DNA of 64,000 nucleotides from Mycoplasmatota bacterium (GCA_016342455.1 JAEIOE010000004.1:1-64000), one strand, 5' to 3'; counted from the first letter of the stretch, positions 24,101 to 32,640 are shown. Numbers and translations: made by a program. Notes: generated by a model not told the origin, from the sequence alone.

Positions 24101-24574
24101 CTATTTTTTTTCATAGATTTTCTTTTCTAAATTTTTAAGTGTTCTAACTAAATTAGTAAACTTGCTAGACATTTCATTGTTTAAATCATTTGCATCGGTA
24201 ATACTTAAACTACGTTTTTTTACGATTGTTGACATGAATTCCATTAGAACATCTAGATCTTGTTTCAAGTCATTCAAGAAATCAGTAGTGATTAACCTAT
24301 TTTGAAATTTTACAATTTTATCTAACAATCTGTCCACTTTTTCGAACGACACATCAAAACTTTTATTTGCATTGCCAACTAAAACTCCACTGGAGTTTGC
24401 AATATTTTGTAATTCTTCCAAAAGGGAATCAATTTTTTGCTGTTTCTTATCAAGTCTATACATTTCAACATCATGTTTTTTCCCAGATTTATATATTAAA
24501 ACAGTAGCTATGATAGTTGCAATTGCCATAAGTGTATTCAATATTAAAGCAAAATTTTCTTTTATAAACTCCAT
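24101..24574 (-). CDS. Membrane-anchored coiled-coil protein, probable cargo
   Basis: This 157-aa protein has a single N-terminal membrane helix (about residues 10-28, ALILNTLMAIATIIATVLIY) and a long charged coiled coil with the C-terminus in the cytoplasm. I choose ATG 24574, because TTGGAGGTC is its ribosome binding site and not part of the gene. It lies between terminase and portal, where most phages have no gene, so it is probably an accessory gene such as a superinfection exclusion protein. That role is inference. Confidence 0.5.
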   Translation of the reverse strand: MEFIKENFALILNTLMAIATIIATVLIYKSGKKHDVEMYRLDKKQQKIDSLLEELQNIANSSGVLVGNANKSFDVSFEKVDRLLDKIVKFQNRLITTDFLNDLKQDLDVLMEFMSTIVKKRSLSITDANDLNNEMSSKFTNLVRTLKNLEKKIYEKK

Positions 24575-24613
24575 GATGACCTCCAATTATAGTAACTATT
24601 ATTATTACAATCA

Positions 24614-26257
24614 TTATAACATATTTTCATAATCAATTTTATATCTATTTAAAACAGCATACGCAATGATCAATGCAACTGTTCCATCGATTCGTTTGTA
24701 TTTTGAATTCAGCTTTGAAGGTTGAATATTTCCATTCAGGTCTACCTTGGCTTGTGTATTGGCTAAACACCATTTTAAGATTGGATTATTGTTATAATTT
24801 ACCAGACTATTTTTTAGGTCAGCTTCTAACTGTTTCATTGGTTCTGATAAAGAATAGATTCCTTGTCTTACTTTCTCCATATTGAACCCTAGGTCTTCCA
24901 TTTCTTTTATCCAGTATTGTGAATTCCAAGGATCAAATCCAACCCATAAAGGTCTGATACCATATGATTGTATCATCTTCATGAACCATTGAGTCACCAA
25001 ACTAAAGTCGTTTTGATTTCCCTCTGTTAAAGTTACTAGTCCTCTTTTTACCCAAATATCATAAGGAACATTATCTTCAGTTATTCTTTTTTGCAAAACT
25101 TCACTTGGCATAAAGAAATGAGCTAACACAAACTTCTTATTGCTCTCCTTTTTCTGAATAACAAGAATTGCTGCAGTTAGATCTGTTGTTGAGGATAAAT
25201 CTACACCCCCAATAGCATAACTATCTCTTAAATCATCGATGTTATATGTTTCGTCATTGTTCAAATCGTCAAAATTGAGCCATGAACCTGAATCAACTTG
25301 TTTAATGTTAAAGTCCTTACATAGCATCGTTACTCTTGTTGATAGATCATGTTTTGATTTATTCATCACATCTTCTAAGTAGCTATTAAGCTTAACGACG
25401 CCAATACTCGGATTTGATTTCTGCCATGTATTTTTATCCTCATATATTTCATTTACGGAGTCTTGTGTATAAAGCCAGGGAAGAACTCTTTCATCTTGTA
25501 TCTCACCTTTAAGCATCTTACGACTATAATCAAGTTTACTATCTAAAAACCCACCGACTGTTGTTCCTTCGGTGGTTATGATAAATATAAGAGGTTCTTT
25601 TTTAGTAGATTGTGATTGTTTGATTGCATCATAGACTTTTGAATCCGTCATCTCATGAACTTCATCGATACAACCTACTTCGATGTTATATCCATCTTTA
25701 TTTCTAGATTGAGCTGATAATTTCTTGATCTTGTTTTTCGTTTTTGGAGAATAGATGTAAAAGATATTTTTCTTGCTTCTTGTTTCCTTTGATAATGATG
25801 GAGATTGCTCTCGCATATTATTAATTTCTTCAAAAAGAATGTTTGCTTGTTCTGTTGTATTAGAAGCACAGATAATGTCAACTCCGCCTCTTGAAAGAAA
25901 GAACTCAGCAATATCTAATCCAGCAACAAAGGTGGTCTTACCATTCTTTCTAGCAATCAACAAAATAACTTCATTAAATCTTCTAAGGCCTGTATCAACA
26001 ATTTTGAATCCATAAGCTGTCTGAATGATCGCTTTTTCCCATAACTCAAGTATAAATGGCATCCCGTTAAATGGTGATTTAGTATGCTTACAAAAGGTCT
26101 CTATAAAACTAATTCTTAAATTACCTGGTTTCTCATCAAATATGTATCTAGGGTTTTCAAGATCAAGAATCAATATATCAAGTTGTTTCTTGAGTTCTTC
26201 TCCTACAAGAATATTTCCTTTTTCTATTTCTTGATAATATTCAACTAAATAGTTCAT
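24614..26257 (-). CDS. Terminase large subunit
   Basis: This 547-aa protein shows the ATPase part, with RKNGKTTFVAGL (Walker A variant) near residue 109, VDIICASNTTEQA and GCIDEVHEM (Walker B) near 200. The nuclease part has GGVDLSSTTDLTAA near 350 and DGTVALIIAYAVLNR near the end, which carry the RNase H-like acidic residues. It cuts and pumps phage DNA. It begins with an ATGA overlap with the small subunit. The type is that of cos-type HK97 phages. Confidence 0.92.
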   Translation of the reverse strand: MNYLVEYYQEIEKGNILVGEELKKQLDILILDLENPRYIFDEKPGNLRISFIETFCKHTKSPFNGMPFILELWEKAIIQTAYGFKIVDTGLRRFNEVILLIARKNGKTTFVAGLDIAEFFLSRGGVDIICASNTTEQANILFEEINNMREQSPSLSKETRSKKNIFYIYSPKTKNKIKKLSAQSRNKDGYNIEVGCIDEVHEMTDSKVYDAIKQSQSTKKEPLIFIITTEGTTVGGFLDSKLDYSRKMLKGEIQDERVLPWLYTQDSVNEIYEDKNTWQKSNPSIGVVKLNSYLEDVMNKSKHDLSTRVTMLCKDFNIKQVDSGSWLNFDDLNNDETYNIDDLRDSYAIGGVDLSSTTDLTAAILVIQKKESNKKFVLAHFFMPSEVLQKRITEDNVPYDIWVKRGLVTLTEGNQNDFSLVTQWFMKMIQSYGIRPLWVGFDPWNSQYWIKEMEDLGFNMEKVRQGIYSLSEPMKQLEADLKNSLVNYNNNPILKWCLANTQAKVDLNGNIQPSKLNSKYKRIDGTVALIIAYAVLNRYKIDYENML

Positions 26258-26577
26258 TCAGCTGCTCTCTTAAGAAATTCATCAAACGCATCATCTCCAT
26301 CATCTACTTGTGTACCAAGAATGGTATTAAGTGTTTTTATTACTGTACCATATGAATTCACAAGCTTTGTATAATATTTAGCAGCTTCTGTTTGCCGTTG
26401 CGATCCTTTAGTTGATATTTGAACTGCTCCATATTTTCTAATTTGTCCTTGAAGTTTATCAAGTTCCACTTTCATAAAAGCAGCTTGATATATTAAAGTG
26501 TCAACTAGCTCTTTCTTTGATTCATCAACCAAAGAAAAAAGCGATATTAATCGCTCATATTCTTTAATTATTATCAT
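26254..26577 (-). CDS. Terminase small subunit (P27 family)
   Basis: This 107-aa helical protein fits P27-type small terminases: MKVELDKLQGQIRKYGAVQISTKGSQRQTEAAKYYTKLVNSY, in which K-Y-G and the polar stretch are family features. It recognises phage DNA ends for packaging. Its TGA stop overlaps the ATG of the large subunit (ATGA), and its start overlaps the trypsin-like gene by 14 bp. Confidence 0.8.
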   Translation of the reverse strand: MIIIKEYERLISLFSLVDESKKELVDTLIYQAAFMKVELDKLQGQIRKYGAVQISTKGSQRQTEAAKYYTKLVNSYGTVIKTLNTILGTQVDDGDDAFDEFLKRAAE

Positions 26578-27259
26578 TCTTAATTTTTTCTATCACTTCA
26601 AAAACATGTTTAATGGAATATATCAATGCAATTCCAGTATTTTCTTTTATAAAGTACTTTGTTTCTCTAGGATTATTTGGGTCATCTGTTGGTTCATATA
26701 CCGGTGTTTGGTATGGTTGGTAACCACTAATTACACCAAGAAAATTCATTTTATCTTCACGATCAGTTAATGCAACTCCACCCGAAAAACCCTTATTATT
26801 CATTACATCAAGCAAAAGAAACTCTATTCCATTTTCATTTTTAATAGTTGACACAACACCTTTTTTGATTAGTGGAATTGGATTTCCAGTACCCAAATTA
26901 TGTTCTGTAGTTCTTAGTCCTAGTGGATACCCTAAAATATATACATCTTCTCCATATAGTAATCCATTAGTAGTTGTTGTGATGGGTAAAGTAGGTGTTA
27001 TCTGTGTATTATTTAAATATTTCAATACTGCAATATCAATACTATTATTTTCATGAAAATATAGTTGTGCGTTTAGATTCTTCCATTGATTATCATTGAA
27101 AACTTGTAAATAAATAATGGATTTGTCTGCTATTCCTTTAAAAACATGTTTTGCAGATACTAGATATTGTATTCCGTTATCTTCTACTGTAAAAGATGAA
27201 CCAAGTGCATTATTAAATTTAATTTGCAATACTCTTGTTAATGCATTTACTGTAATCAT
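26564..27259 (-). CDS. Trypsin-like serine protease carried by the prophage
   Basis: This 231-aa protein has the S1 chymotrypsin fold with a full triad: His38 in SAKHVF, Asp75 in SIDIAVLK and Ser159 in KGFSGGVAL (G-x-S-G-G). There is no signal peptide, so it acts in the cytoplasm. Trypsin-like proteases are not packaging proteins. In bacteria, stand-alone cytoplasmic ones occur in conflict systems with a partner protein. The next gene upstream, a duplicated HEPN-like protein, could be that partner. The gene ends 14 bp into the small terminase gene and so shares the late transcript. Confidence 0.7.
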   Translation of the reverse strand: MITVNALTRVLQIKFNNALGSSFTVEDNGIQYLVSAKHVFKGIADKSIIYLQVFNDNQWKNLNAQLYFHENNSIDIAVLKYLNNTQITPTLPITTTTNGLLYGEDVYILGYPLGLRTTEHNLGTGNPIPLIKKGVVSTIKNENGIEFLLLDVMNNKGFSGGVALTDREDKMNFLGVISGYQPYQTPVYEPTDDPNNPRETKYFIKENTGIALIYSIKHVFEVIEKIKNDNN

Positions 27260-27366
27260 AAATCAATTTCCTCCTGTTTTTCGGTTTTCAAAAATCTTAC
27301 CTCGCGTATTTTAATCGTCCCCTAGCGCGGTACCCTTTGATATAATTTTTGATGAAGAGGGGGGGA

Positions 27367-28479
27367 TTATAATTCCAGTAAATAGTCAAATAGCGACATG
27401 CCTTTATTGTTTAAATCACTTGCTATAACTACATTATCATAAATTTCCAATCTCCTAAAAAGACTTCCTTTATCAAATATATCTTCTATGTTTTCTTCGA
27501 CCATTGACAGATTCGAATTTCCATCCATTTTTATTGGATAACGAAACTCATCAGAGTTTACATCTTGATCATGAACTTTTTTGAGTACTTCTCCTATTTC
27601 ACATAGTTCTGTTACATTTGACAACTCAATTGTTGGTCCTCTGCCATCACCTAAATCTTCAAGAATAGATACTACTTTATTCCACAGTCCTATTATTTTA
27701 TGTTTTTTATTCCTAAATATTTTAAATGCATCATCAGTCATTATGTAATAGATAATATCTTTTAATACTAATTCAATCGATAATCTTTCAAAATATAATC
27801 TTTGAAAATAATAATCATCATATTCTATAAGAAATTCTGCAGCCTTATTAAATCCATTCATTTGATACCTAAAACTTTTTGATAATCCGCCAGTACCAAT
27901 TGTGGAAAAAATTCTGTAGTTTACTTGTGTTTCAGACACAAAATCTATTGCTTTTGAATTTCCTTTAAATTTAGTCTTATTATCATTAATCATCAAATCG
28001 AATAAGAACTCAGATATCTCAAAGGCATTGAAAAGTTTAACTAAATCGATCCATACTTGATTCTCAAAATTATAACTGCCAAACAAACCAAATGGATACC
28101 TGAAGAAATCTGAATCTGGATCAACCTTATCAATGTAATCAATCAACTTCTTAAATTCAATACTATCAGATGTATTTAAAACCAGAATCTGTTTAACATC
28201 ATCAAATAAAGTAACTAAATTGTGTTTATTTGTGGCCAACATTGTTATGACTTCCTCTTTATCTTTACATTCAACGATTAAGACATATTTTAAAACTAAT
28301 TCTAAACTGTGTCTAAAAGAATACAAACAAGGAAATATTAATTGATCCAAGTATTTTGGTGTTCCCTCATTAACCAATTTTTCGAACATCATTTTTGACG
28401 TCTTAAAAAATTTAACACTCATTTCCATAAACTTTTTTGATACATTATTCTTCCACAAAATAAATTCAGAATCATTCAT
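27367..28479 (-). CDS. Duplicated HEPN-like protein of unknown function
   Basis: This 370-aa protein consists of two related halves. RHSLELVLKYVL (56-67) pairs with LSIELVLKDIIYY (233-245); NKHNLVTLFDDVKQIL (84-99) with NKKHKIIGLWNKVVSIL (257-273); and DSDFFRYP (122-129) with SDEFRYP (309-315). The pattern R-H-x-L-E-L-x-L-K followed by a late F-R-Y-P resembles helical HEPN-like proteins often found in defence neighbourhoods, but I cannot name a family with certainty. It has its own 108-bp leader to the protease gene downstream. It lies in the gap between HNH and small terminase, where cargo is tolerated. Confidence 0.5.
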   Translation of the reverse strand: MNDSEFILWKNNVSKKFMEMSVKFFKTSKMMFEKLVNEGTPKYLDQLIFPCLYSFRHSLELVLKYVLIVECKDKEEVITMLATNKHNLVTLFDDVKQILVLNTSDSIEFKKLIDYIDKVDPDSDFFRYPFGLFGSYNFENQVWIDLVKLFNAFEISEFLFDLMINDNKTKFKGNSKAIDFVSETQVNYRIFSTIGTGGLSKSFRYQMNGFNKAAEFLIEYDDYYFQRLYFERLSIELVLKDIIYYIMTDDAFKIFRNKKHKIIGLWNKVVSILEDLGDGRGPTIELSNVTELCEIGEVLKKVHDQDVNSDEFRYPIKMDGNSNLSMVEENIEDIFDKGSLFRRLEIYDNVVIASDLNNKGMSLFDYLLEL

Positions 28480-28532
28480 ATTATCACAACCTTTTATATA
28501 ATTATATCAAAAATGAATTGTAAAAACGAGGA

Positions 28533-28817
28533 TTATTTACGAATCATATCACCATTGGAATCAAATTCTATCGAAGGACTAAATCGCTTATGTTCTTTGT
28601 TATGACAGTCTTTACACAAGAGTTCTAAGTTTTCTTGATTAATGCTAATAGAAACATCTCTGACATTATCTATTGTTAATCGTTTCTTATGATGAACTTC
28701 TTCACCTAATTTACCACAACGTTCGCATAGTCCATTAACTTCACGTATCTTGATTTCTCTTGCTACTGCCCAGACACTAGACTTATAGAAATTGTGGATC
28801 ACCTTAGGTTTTCGCAT
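28533..28817 (-). CDS. HNH endonuclease (packaging-associated)
   Basis: This 94-aa protein has two CxxC-type zinc sites (CERCGKL and CKDCHN) around the HNH core EVHHKKRL and LELLCKDCHNKEH. HNH proteins of this type stand next to the terminase of cos phages and are needed for DNA cutting at cos. The order HNH-TerS-TerL is thus kept, with two cargo genes inserted between HNH and TerS. The start lies within the end of the metK gene (14-bp overlap). Confidence 0.85.
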   Translation of the reverse strand: MRKPKVIHNFYKSSVWAVAREIKIREVNGLCERCGKLGEEVHHKKRLTIDNVRDVSISINQENLELLCKDCHNKEHKRFSPSIEFDSNGDMIRK

Positions 28818-29934
28818 ACAGTTCTCTTAATTGATTAATCTTATCATCTACATGTTCCCATCGAACTGAAAGATCTTCTCTACCGAAGTGTCCATAAGCA
28901 GCTAACTCTTTGAACTTGACTTTATCCAATTCAAGTTCTTTTCTTATATTTTCAGGTTTAAAGTTAAAAACATAATTAACCAATGATGTGATTTCATCAT
29001 CATCTGTAACACCAGTATCGAATGTATTAACAAGTACACTAACTGGCTTTGCTACTCCTATTACATATCCTAAGCTAACTTCGCAATGTGTGGCCAAACC
29101 TGCCCCTACAACCGCTTTTGCAACGTATCTGGCATAATAAGCCGCGCTGCGATCAACCTTGCTTACGTCCTTACCAGAGAAGGCTCCTCCGCCATGTCTT
29201 GAGTAACCACCATAAGTGTCAACAATTATTTTTCTACCAGTTAATCCAGAGTCAGCATATGGTCCTCCAATTACAAACTCTCCAGTAGGATTTATGAGAA
29301 TATCAGCTTCAACTAATGTGTCAAAGTCAAAGACCTTTGTTAATACTTCATTGATTATGATATCTTCAATAAACTCTCTATCAAGTCCTGGTTTTGTTTG
29401 AGCTGAAACAACAATGGTTTGTACTTTCACAGGTTTTCCATTTTCATAACCTATAGACACCTGGCATTTACCATCAGGACCAAATATGTGAGAATATTTC
29501 TCTTTTCGAATCTTATCTACTTCTTTTGATATTTGATGTGCATACATAATAGGTAATGGCATGAATTCTTGTGTTTCATTACAAGCGTAACCGAACATGA
29601 TCCCTTGATCACCCGCACCTTGTTCTTTGTTATCACTAGAATCAACACCTCGTGCGATATTTGGTGACTGCTTACTAATCTTTTCTAATACAACAAACTT
29701 CTCATCATAACCAATCTGTTTTACTGTATCTTTTGCAATTTGAGAATAATTGACAACTGCTGTGGTTGTTACTTCACCGAATACAAAAATCAAATCATCT
29801 TTAATTGCTGTCTCAACTGCTACTCTTGCATTCTTATCTTGTTCTAATATTGCATCTAAAATTGCATCACTGATTTGGTCGCATACTTTATCAGGATGTC
29901 CACTAAATACAGATTCACTTGTTACAATTTGCAT
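28804..29934 (-). CDS. metK: S-adenosylmethionine synthetase carried by the prophage
   Basis: This 376-aa protein is complete for MetK. GHPDKVCDQISDAILD is at the N-terminus (the ATP/metal-binding His and Asp), GAGDQGIMFGYA near residue 110, and GGGAFSGKDVSKVDRS near 240 (the phosphate loop). It makes SAM from methionine and ATP. It starts with AGGAGA before ATG 29934 and runs straight into the HNH gene, inside the late operon and close to a DNA methyltransferase. Phage-borne MetK is rare. It would supply the methyl donor for that methyltransferase or top up a low host pool. Confidence 0.95.
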   Translation of the reverse strand: MQIVTSESVFSGHPDKVCDQISDAILDAILEQDKNARVAVETAIKDDLIFVFGEVTTTAVVNYSQIAKDTVKQIGYDEKFVVLEKISKQSPNIARGVDSSDNKEQGAGDQGIMFGYACNETQEFMPLPIMYAHQISKEVDKIRKEKYSHIFGPDGKCQVSIGYENGKPVKVQTIVVSAQTKPGLDREFIEDIIINEVLTKVFDFDTLVEADILINPTGEFVIGGPYADSGLTGRKIIVDTYGGYSRHGGGAFSGKDVSKVDRSAAYYARYVAKAVVGAGLATHCEVSLGYVIGVAKPVSVLVNTFDTGVTDDDEITSLVNYVFNFKPENIRKELELDKVKFKELAAYGHFGREDLSVRWEHVDDKINQLRELYAKT

Positions 29935-29960
29935 ATATCCACTCTCCTTCTAATATAACG

Positions 29961-29980
29961 AAAAAAGGAGCCTTAGCTCC
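29961..29980 (-). terminator. Intrinsic terminator before metK
   Basis: On the minus strand, GGAGC-TAAG-GCTCC is followed by six T (29966-29961). It lies at the end of the 99-aa gene and 27 bp before metK. The short stem suggests partial termination or read-through in an antiterminated late transcript. Confidence 0.55.
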
Positions 29981-30272
29981 CAATTGATGTTTTTGGTAAA
30001 TATGCTGTGTACCTCGCATAATGATATCCTTCGCTTTCAACAAGGATTCCAAAATCATGTTGTTCTGATGTTACCAAGATACAATGGAACGTTCCTTCAT
30101 TATCGCAATACATTAAATCAATGTTATCTTTAATGAAATCATAATCGTCTAATGGATTCTTTATGAAGGTTTCAAGTAAGTCAGGTTCAATCAATACTTC
30201 TTTTTCAATCACAAACTCATCTTGTGGAATGAGTTCATAGTTCACTGCTTTTCTAATAAAGTTTGCTTTCAT
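29973..30272 (-). CDS. Hypothetical phage protein (DUF6329-like)
   Basis: This 99-aa protein is acidic, with the pattern VIEKEVLIEPDLLETFI and a C-terminal TSEQHDFGILVESEGYHYARYTAYLPK, a combination seen in small phage proteins of the DUF6329 type. The function is unknown. ATG 30272 is chosen because GGGAG lies 8 nt upstream and it gives an ATGA overlap with the preceding gene. It looks like part of a two-gene unit with that gene. Confidence 0.5.
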   Translation of the reverse strand: MKANFIRKAVNYELIPQDEFVIEKEVLIEPDLLETFIKNPLDDYDFIKDNIDLMYCDNEGTFHCILVTSEQHDFGILVESEGYHYARYTAYLPKTSIGS

Positions 30273-30646
30273 TGTGTAATCTCCCATGCTGTATATACTG
30301 ATCTGTAAGTACAATCCCAAGTATCAAGTATTACTCCATCAACGCAAGCTGTAATGTGTCCTGCCATTTTTAGGATATAAATTCCCTTTGGGTGTAGTTC
30401 TGCAAAATCAGATCCTTTGATTCTTGGTTCACCTTTTACCGCTTTGAATATCAGTCTTGGATTTTTTTCTAAATACTTATACAAAAACAATGTGTCTTTG
30501 TATCCGGAAAATCCTAACTCGCGTTTCTTTTGATTTAACTCTTTCCTACATTCCAAGTAATCTTTGTTGGTAGCTGTTGCGATTGCTCTTACAACACAAT
30601 CTCCAGTTTTGATTCCTTTTGGATGTGCATTAAACTCTTTAAACAT
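30269..30646 (-). CDS. Papain-like cysteine peptidase-fold phage protein
   Basis: This 125-aa protein has TGDCVVRAIATAT (a potential nucleophile Cys17) and later GHITACVDGVILDTWDC (His97 and Asp/Asn partner) with a terminal W. The order Cys-His-Asp and the DTWD signature match a family of phage proteins with papain-like fold. Whether it cuts peptides is untested. It ends in TGA and overlaps the next gene. An 8-bp inverted repeat, TTGTTACT/AGTAACAA, stands upstream in its promoter region. Confidence 0.65.
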   Translation of the reverse strand: MFKEFNAHPKGIKTGDCVVRAIATATNKDYLECRKELNQKKRELGFSGYKDTLFLYKYLEKNPRLIFKAVKGEPRIKGSDFAELHPKGIYILKMAGHITACVDGVILDTWDCTYRSVYTAWEITQ

Positions 30647-30672
30647 TCTTTTTAGTCTCCTTTAGTATAGTT

Positions 30673-30736
30673 TTGTTACTCTATATATCACTCTAAAGGC
30701 ATTAAAAAGCAAGTTATATTTTCACTATAGTAACAA
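30673..30736 (-). promoter_or_regulatory. Promoter region with 8-bp inverted repeat
   Basis: TTGTTACT at 30673-30680 and AGTAACAA at 30729-30736 form perfect arms. Between them, on the minus strand, lies an extended -10-like TGATATATA with a weak TTGCTT upstream. It controls the cysteine-peptidase-like gene. No operator protein can be named. Confidence 0.4.
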
Positions 30737-31960
30737 ATTATCAAAGATATCAAAACCGCTCAATGGAGACGTTTTTCCGTTTCTCATTAAATAGCAATCT
30801 TCTATTGATTCACTATGCCTGATATACCTTTTTACAATTACATCAACAAATCTTTCATCAAGCTCCATCAAACAACTTTTACGATCAAGTTGATCAGCTG
30901 CGATCAATGTAGATCCAGAACCACCAAATAGATCTAAAATCGTTTCATGTCTTCTACTTGAATTAGCTATTGCTTTTCCTACTAGCTCTAGAGGTTTCAT
31001 TGTTGGATGTTCTTCACTCTTCCTAGGTTTGTTATAGTTCCATATGGTATCTTGAGTTCTATCATCAACAAAGAAATGAGCTGCGCCTTCTCTCCATCCA
31101 TAAAGAATAGGTTCATGTCTCCAATGATAGTCTTGTCTTCCTAGTACCAATGCATTCTTTTCCCATATTATTTGTTGTGCGTACTTAAAACCCGCTTCAA
31201 GATACGATAATAAAAAATTCTTGAGTTCTGTTGCCGCATGACAAACATAGATTGCACCACCTGGTTTTAAATGATCATACATGTTTTTATATGCATTGTA
31301 TAAAAAAAGATAGAAGTTATTATCTCCCATCTTATCGTTTTTGATTTTACCTGCAGTTCCTTCATAATCCACATTATAAGGTGGATCAGTAAAGATCATA
31401 TCTATTGTCTTGGAATCTACTAATTTATTTACATCTTCACTTTTTGTAGAATCCCCACACATAACTCGATGATTGCCAAGTATATAAACATCCCCTGGTT
31501 CACTAAATGGAACTTCTGAAATCTCGTCTTCAACATCAAAATCATCATCAGAAGCATTATCCGGAAGCAATTCTTCCAATTCCTCAAATCCAAATTGAAG
31601 CATGTCTATATTGATAAAAGAAAGTTCTTCTTCAAGTTTTGAAAAATCCCAGGTCGCTAGTTCAGCGGTCTTGTTATCAGCTAATCGAAATGCTTTGATT
31701 TGCTCGTCATTTAAGTCATTTGCTATAACACATGGGACCTCTTCCAAATCAAGCAACACAGCGGCTTTTAAGCGCGTGTGTCCGGCAATAATAACATTGT
31801 CTTTCGTTATTACAATCGGAACCCTGAATCCAAACTCTTTGATTGAATTAGCTACCGCTTGCACAGCGTCATCATTATTCCTTGGATTATTATCATATAC
31901 AACTAAATCTTTACTCTTCTTCATCATCACTAGCATTTGTCCAATCATCCTCTTTTGCAT
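30725..31960 (-). CDS. ParB-domain DNA methyltransferase (N4/N6 type)
   Basis: This 411-aa fusion has an N-terminal ParB/Srx-like domain (residues 20-105, with AGHTRLKAAVLLDLEEVPC and AFRLADNKTAELATWD) and a C-terminal N4/N6 methyltransferase. The catalytic DPPYNVDYEG is near 200, and the SAM-binding FGGSGST is near 360. The order DPPY before FxGxG places it in the beta class. Phage enzymes of this kind modify the genome against restriction. The true start is probably one of the Met codons between 9 and 13, since the track start overlaps the preceding gene by 50 bp. Confidence 0.85.
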   Translation of the reverse strand: MQKRMIGQMLVMMKKSKDLVVYDNNPRNNDDAVQAVANSIKEFGFRVPIVITKDNVIIAGHTRLKAAVLLDLEEVPCVIANDLNDEQIKAFRLADNKTAELATWDFSKLEEELSFINIDMLQFGFEELEELLPDNASDDDFDVEDEISEVPFSEPGDVYILGNHRVMCGDSTKSEDVNKLVDSKTIDMIFTDPPYNVDYEGTAGKIKNDKMGDNNFYLFLYNAYKNMYDHLKPGGAIYVCHAATELKNFLLSYLEAGFKYAQQIIWEKNALVLGRQDYHWRHEPILYGWREGAAHFFVDDRTQDTIWNYNKPRKSEEHPTMKPLELVGKAIANSSRRHETILDLFGGSGSTLIAADQLDRKSCLMELDERFVDVIVKRYIRHSESIEDCYLMRNGKTSPLSGFDIFDNLLL

Positions 31961-32396
31961 TCAGTCTTTTTTCCATCAAATCTAATTCACGTTTCTTTTC
32001 GTTATATTCTCGGCCAAAGTTAGTAATTAGAAGATATCTTAATGCCTTATAGTCTGGCTTCTCTTTTTTGTTATGCTTTTCAATTCTCTCTTTTCTTTTA
32101 CCATTTCCATCTTTTTCAATATTTGTTTTGGTATCTTCTGAGAATGCACCGATAGCAAGTTGATACATCGAATCTAACAAATTCTTCTTCAAACCTTCTT
32201 TTCCTTTATAGATTGCATCTTTGATTTTTGGATGCTTTCTTTTTAACCCTATAAAAGTCTTCTCGCTAATTCCTAAAGATTCAGCAAGCTCACGTTGAAT
32301 TATTCTTTTCGAAGCTAGTTCTTCTATTTCCTTTAATTTCTTTTTTAGAACTCCATCTTTTTCCCATTGCTGGTATGAATCTAGTAGTTTTGGCAT
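31911..32396 (-). CDS. HTH phage protein, small-terminase-like
   Basis: This 161-aa protein is basic and helical, with a HTH in ASKRIIQRELAESLGISEKTFIGLKRKH (residues 27-55) and then a Lys/Glu-rich tail ending in DDEEE. Such proteins are often annotated as small terminase or phage transposase-like regulators. Since a P27 small terminase is present, this may instead be a DNA-binding regulator of the late region. GAGGTGA precedes ATG 32396. It is the first gene of the late operon, preceded by a leader of about 300 bp. Confidence 0.55.
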   Translation of the reverse strand: MPKLLDSYQQWEKDGVLKKKLKEIEELASKRIIQRELAESLGISEKTFIGLKRKHPKIKDAIYKGKEGLKKNLLDSMYQLAIGAFSEDTKTNIEKDGNGKRKERIEKHNKKEKPDYKALRYLLITNFGREYNEKKRELDLMEKRLNAKEDDWTNASDDEEE

Positions 32397-32480
32397 TGGC
32401 TAATCACCTCATTGTTTCTCGCACTAAACAGTCAAAACTGAAGTTATTCGATATTCGAGCCTACAAATCTATCTGCAAAA

Positions 32481-32508
32481 GAAAAAGGAACTCGATCTAC
32501 GAATTCCT
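32481..32508 (-). terminator. Leader terminator before the late operon
   Basis: On the minus strand an 8-bp stem with one G-U pair (AGGAATTC, 7-nt loop, GAGTTCCT) is followed by TTTTTC. It lies about 85 bp upstream of the first late gene and downstream of a plausible promoter (TAGACA-N17-TAAACT), so it may be a control point. The 362-bp gap 32397-32758 holds this terminator, a partial cassette repeat and the 33-bp hairpin element. Confidence 0.65.
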
Positions 32509-32582
32509 GTTACTTCTAGGCTTCTTTTTAGCCAGTACTCCACGATACTTTGAGTTTATCAAAATTCGCAAGTTTTGTCTAC

Positions 32583-32640
32583 AAGCTTTTAGCACAATTT
32601 TATCTAGATAGTGCCTTTTAGGGTATGTAACTTATAGCCA
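32583..32640 (-). repeat. Partial copy of the cassette repeat, 3' of AbiH
   Basis: AGCTTTTAGCACAAT is identical to repeat A, and further on TGTAACTTAT is shared. Later GTTCACAAGTATTA (in the 33-bp element) matches GTTGACAAGTATTA at the right end of repeat A, and ACATGCTAT before the AbiH stop matches the flank of repeat A. It is therefore a diverged site in the same orientation relative to its gene. Confidence 0.45.

Noticed and set aside
28804-29953. Plus-strand ORFs at 29088-29288, 29216-29401 and 29750-29953
   Set aside because: They are shadows of the highly conserved metK frame on the minus strand.
29935-29972. SAM riboswitch in front of metK
   Set aside because: There are only 38 bp between the genes, filled by the ribosome binding site and a short terminator; no aptamer fits.
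31911-32396. A second true small terminase
   Set aside because: A P27-type small terminase already precedes the large subunit. The HTH protein lies far from it and is more likely a regulator, though its style is terminase-like.
32375-32611. Plus-strand ORF of 78 aa in the late operon leader
   Set aside because: It runs through the leader terminator and the partial cassette repeat and has no ribosome binding site.
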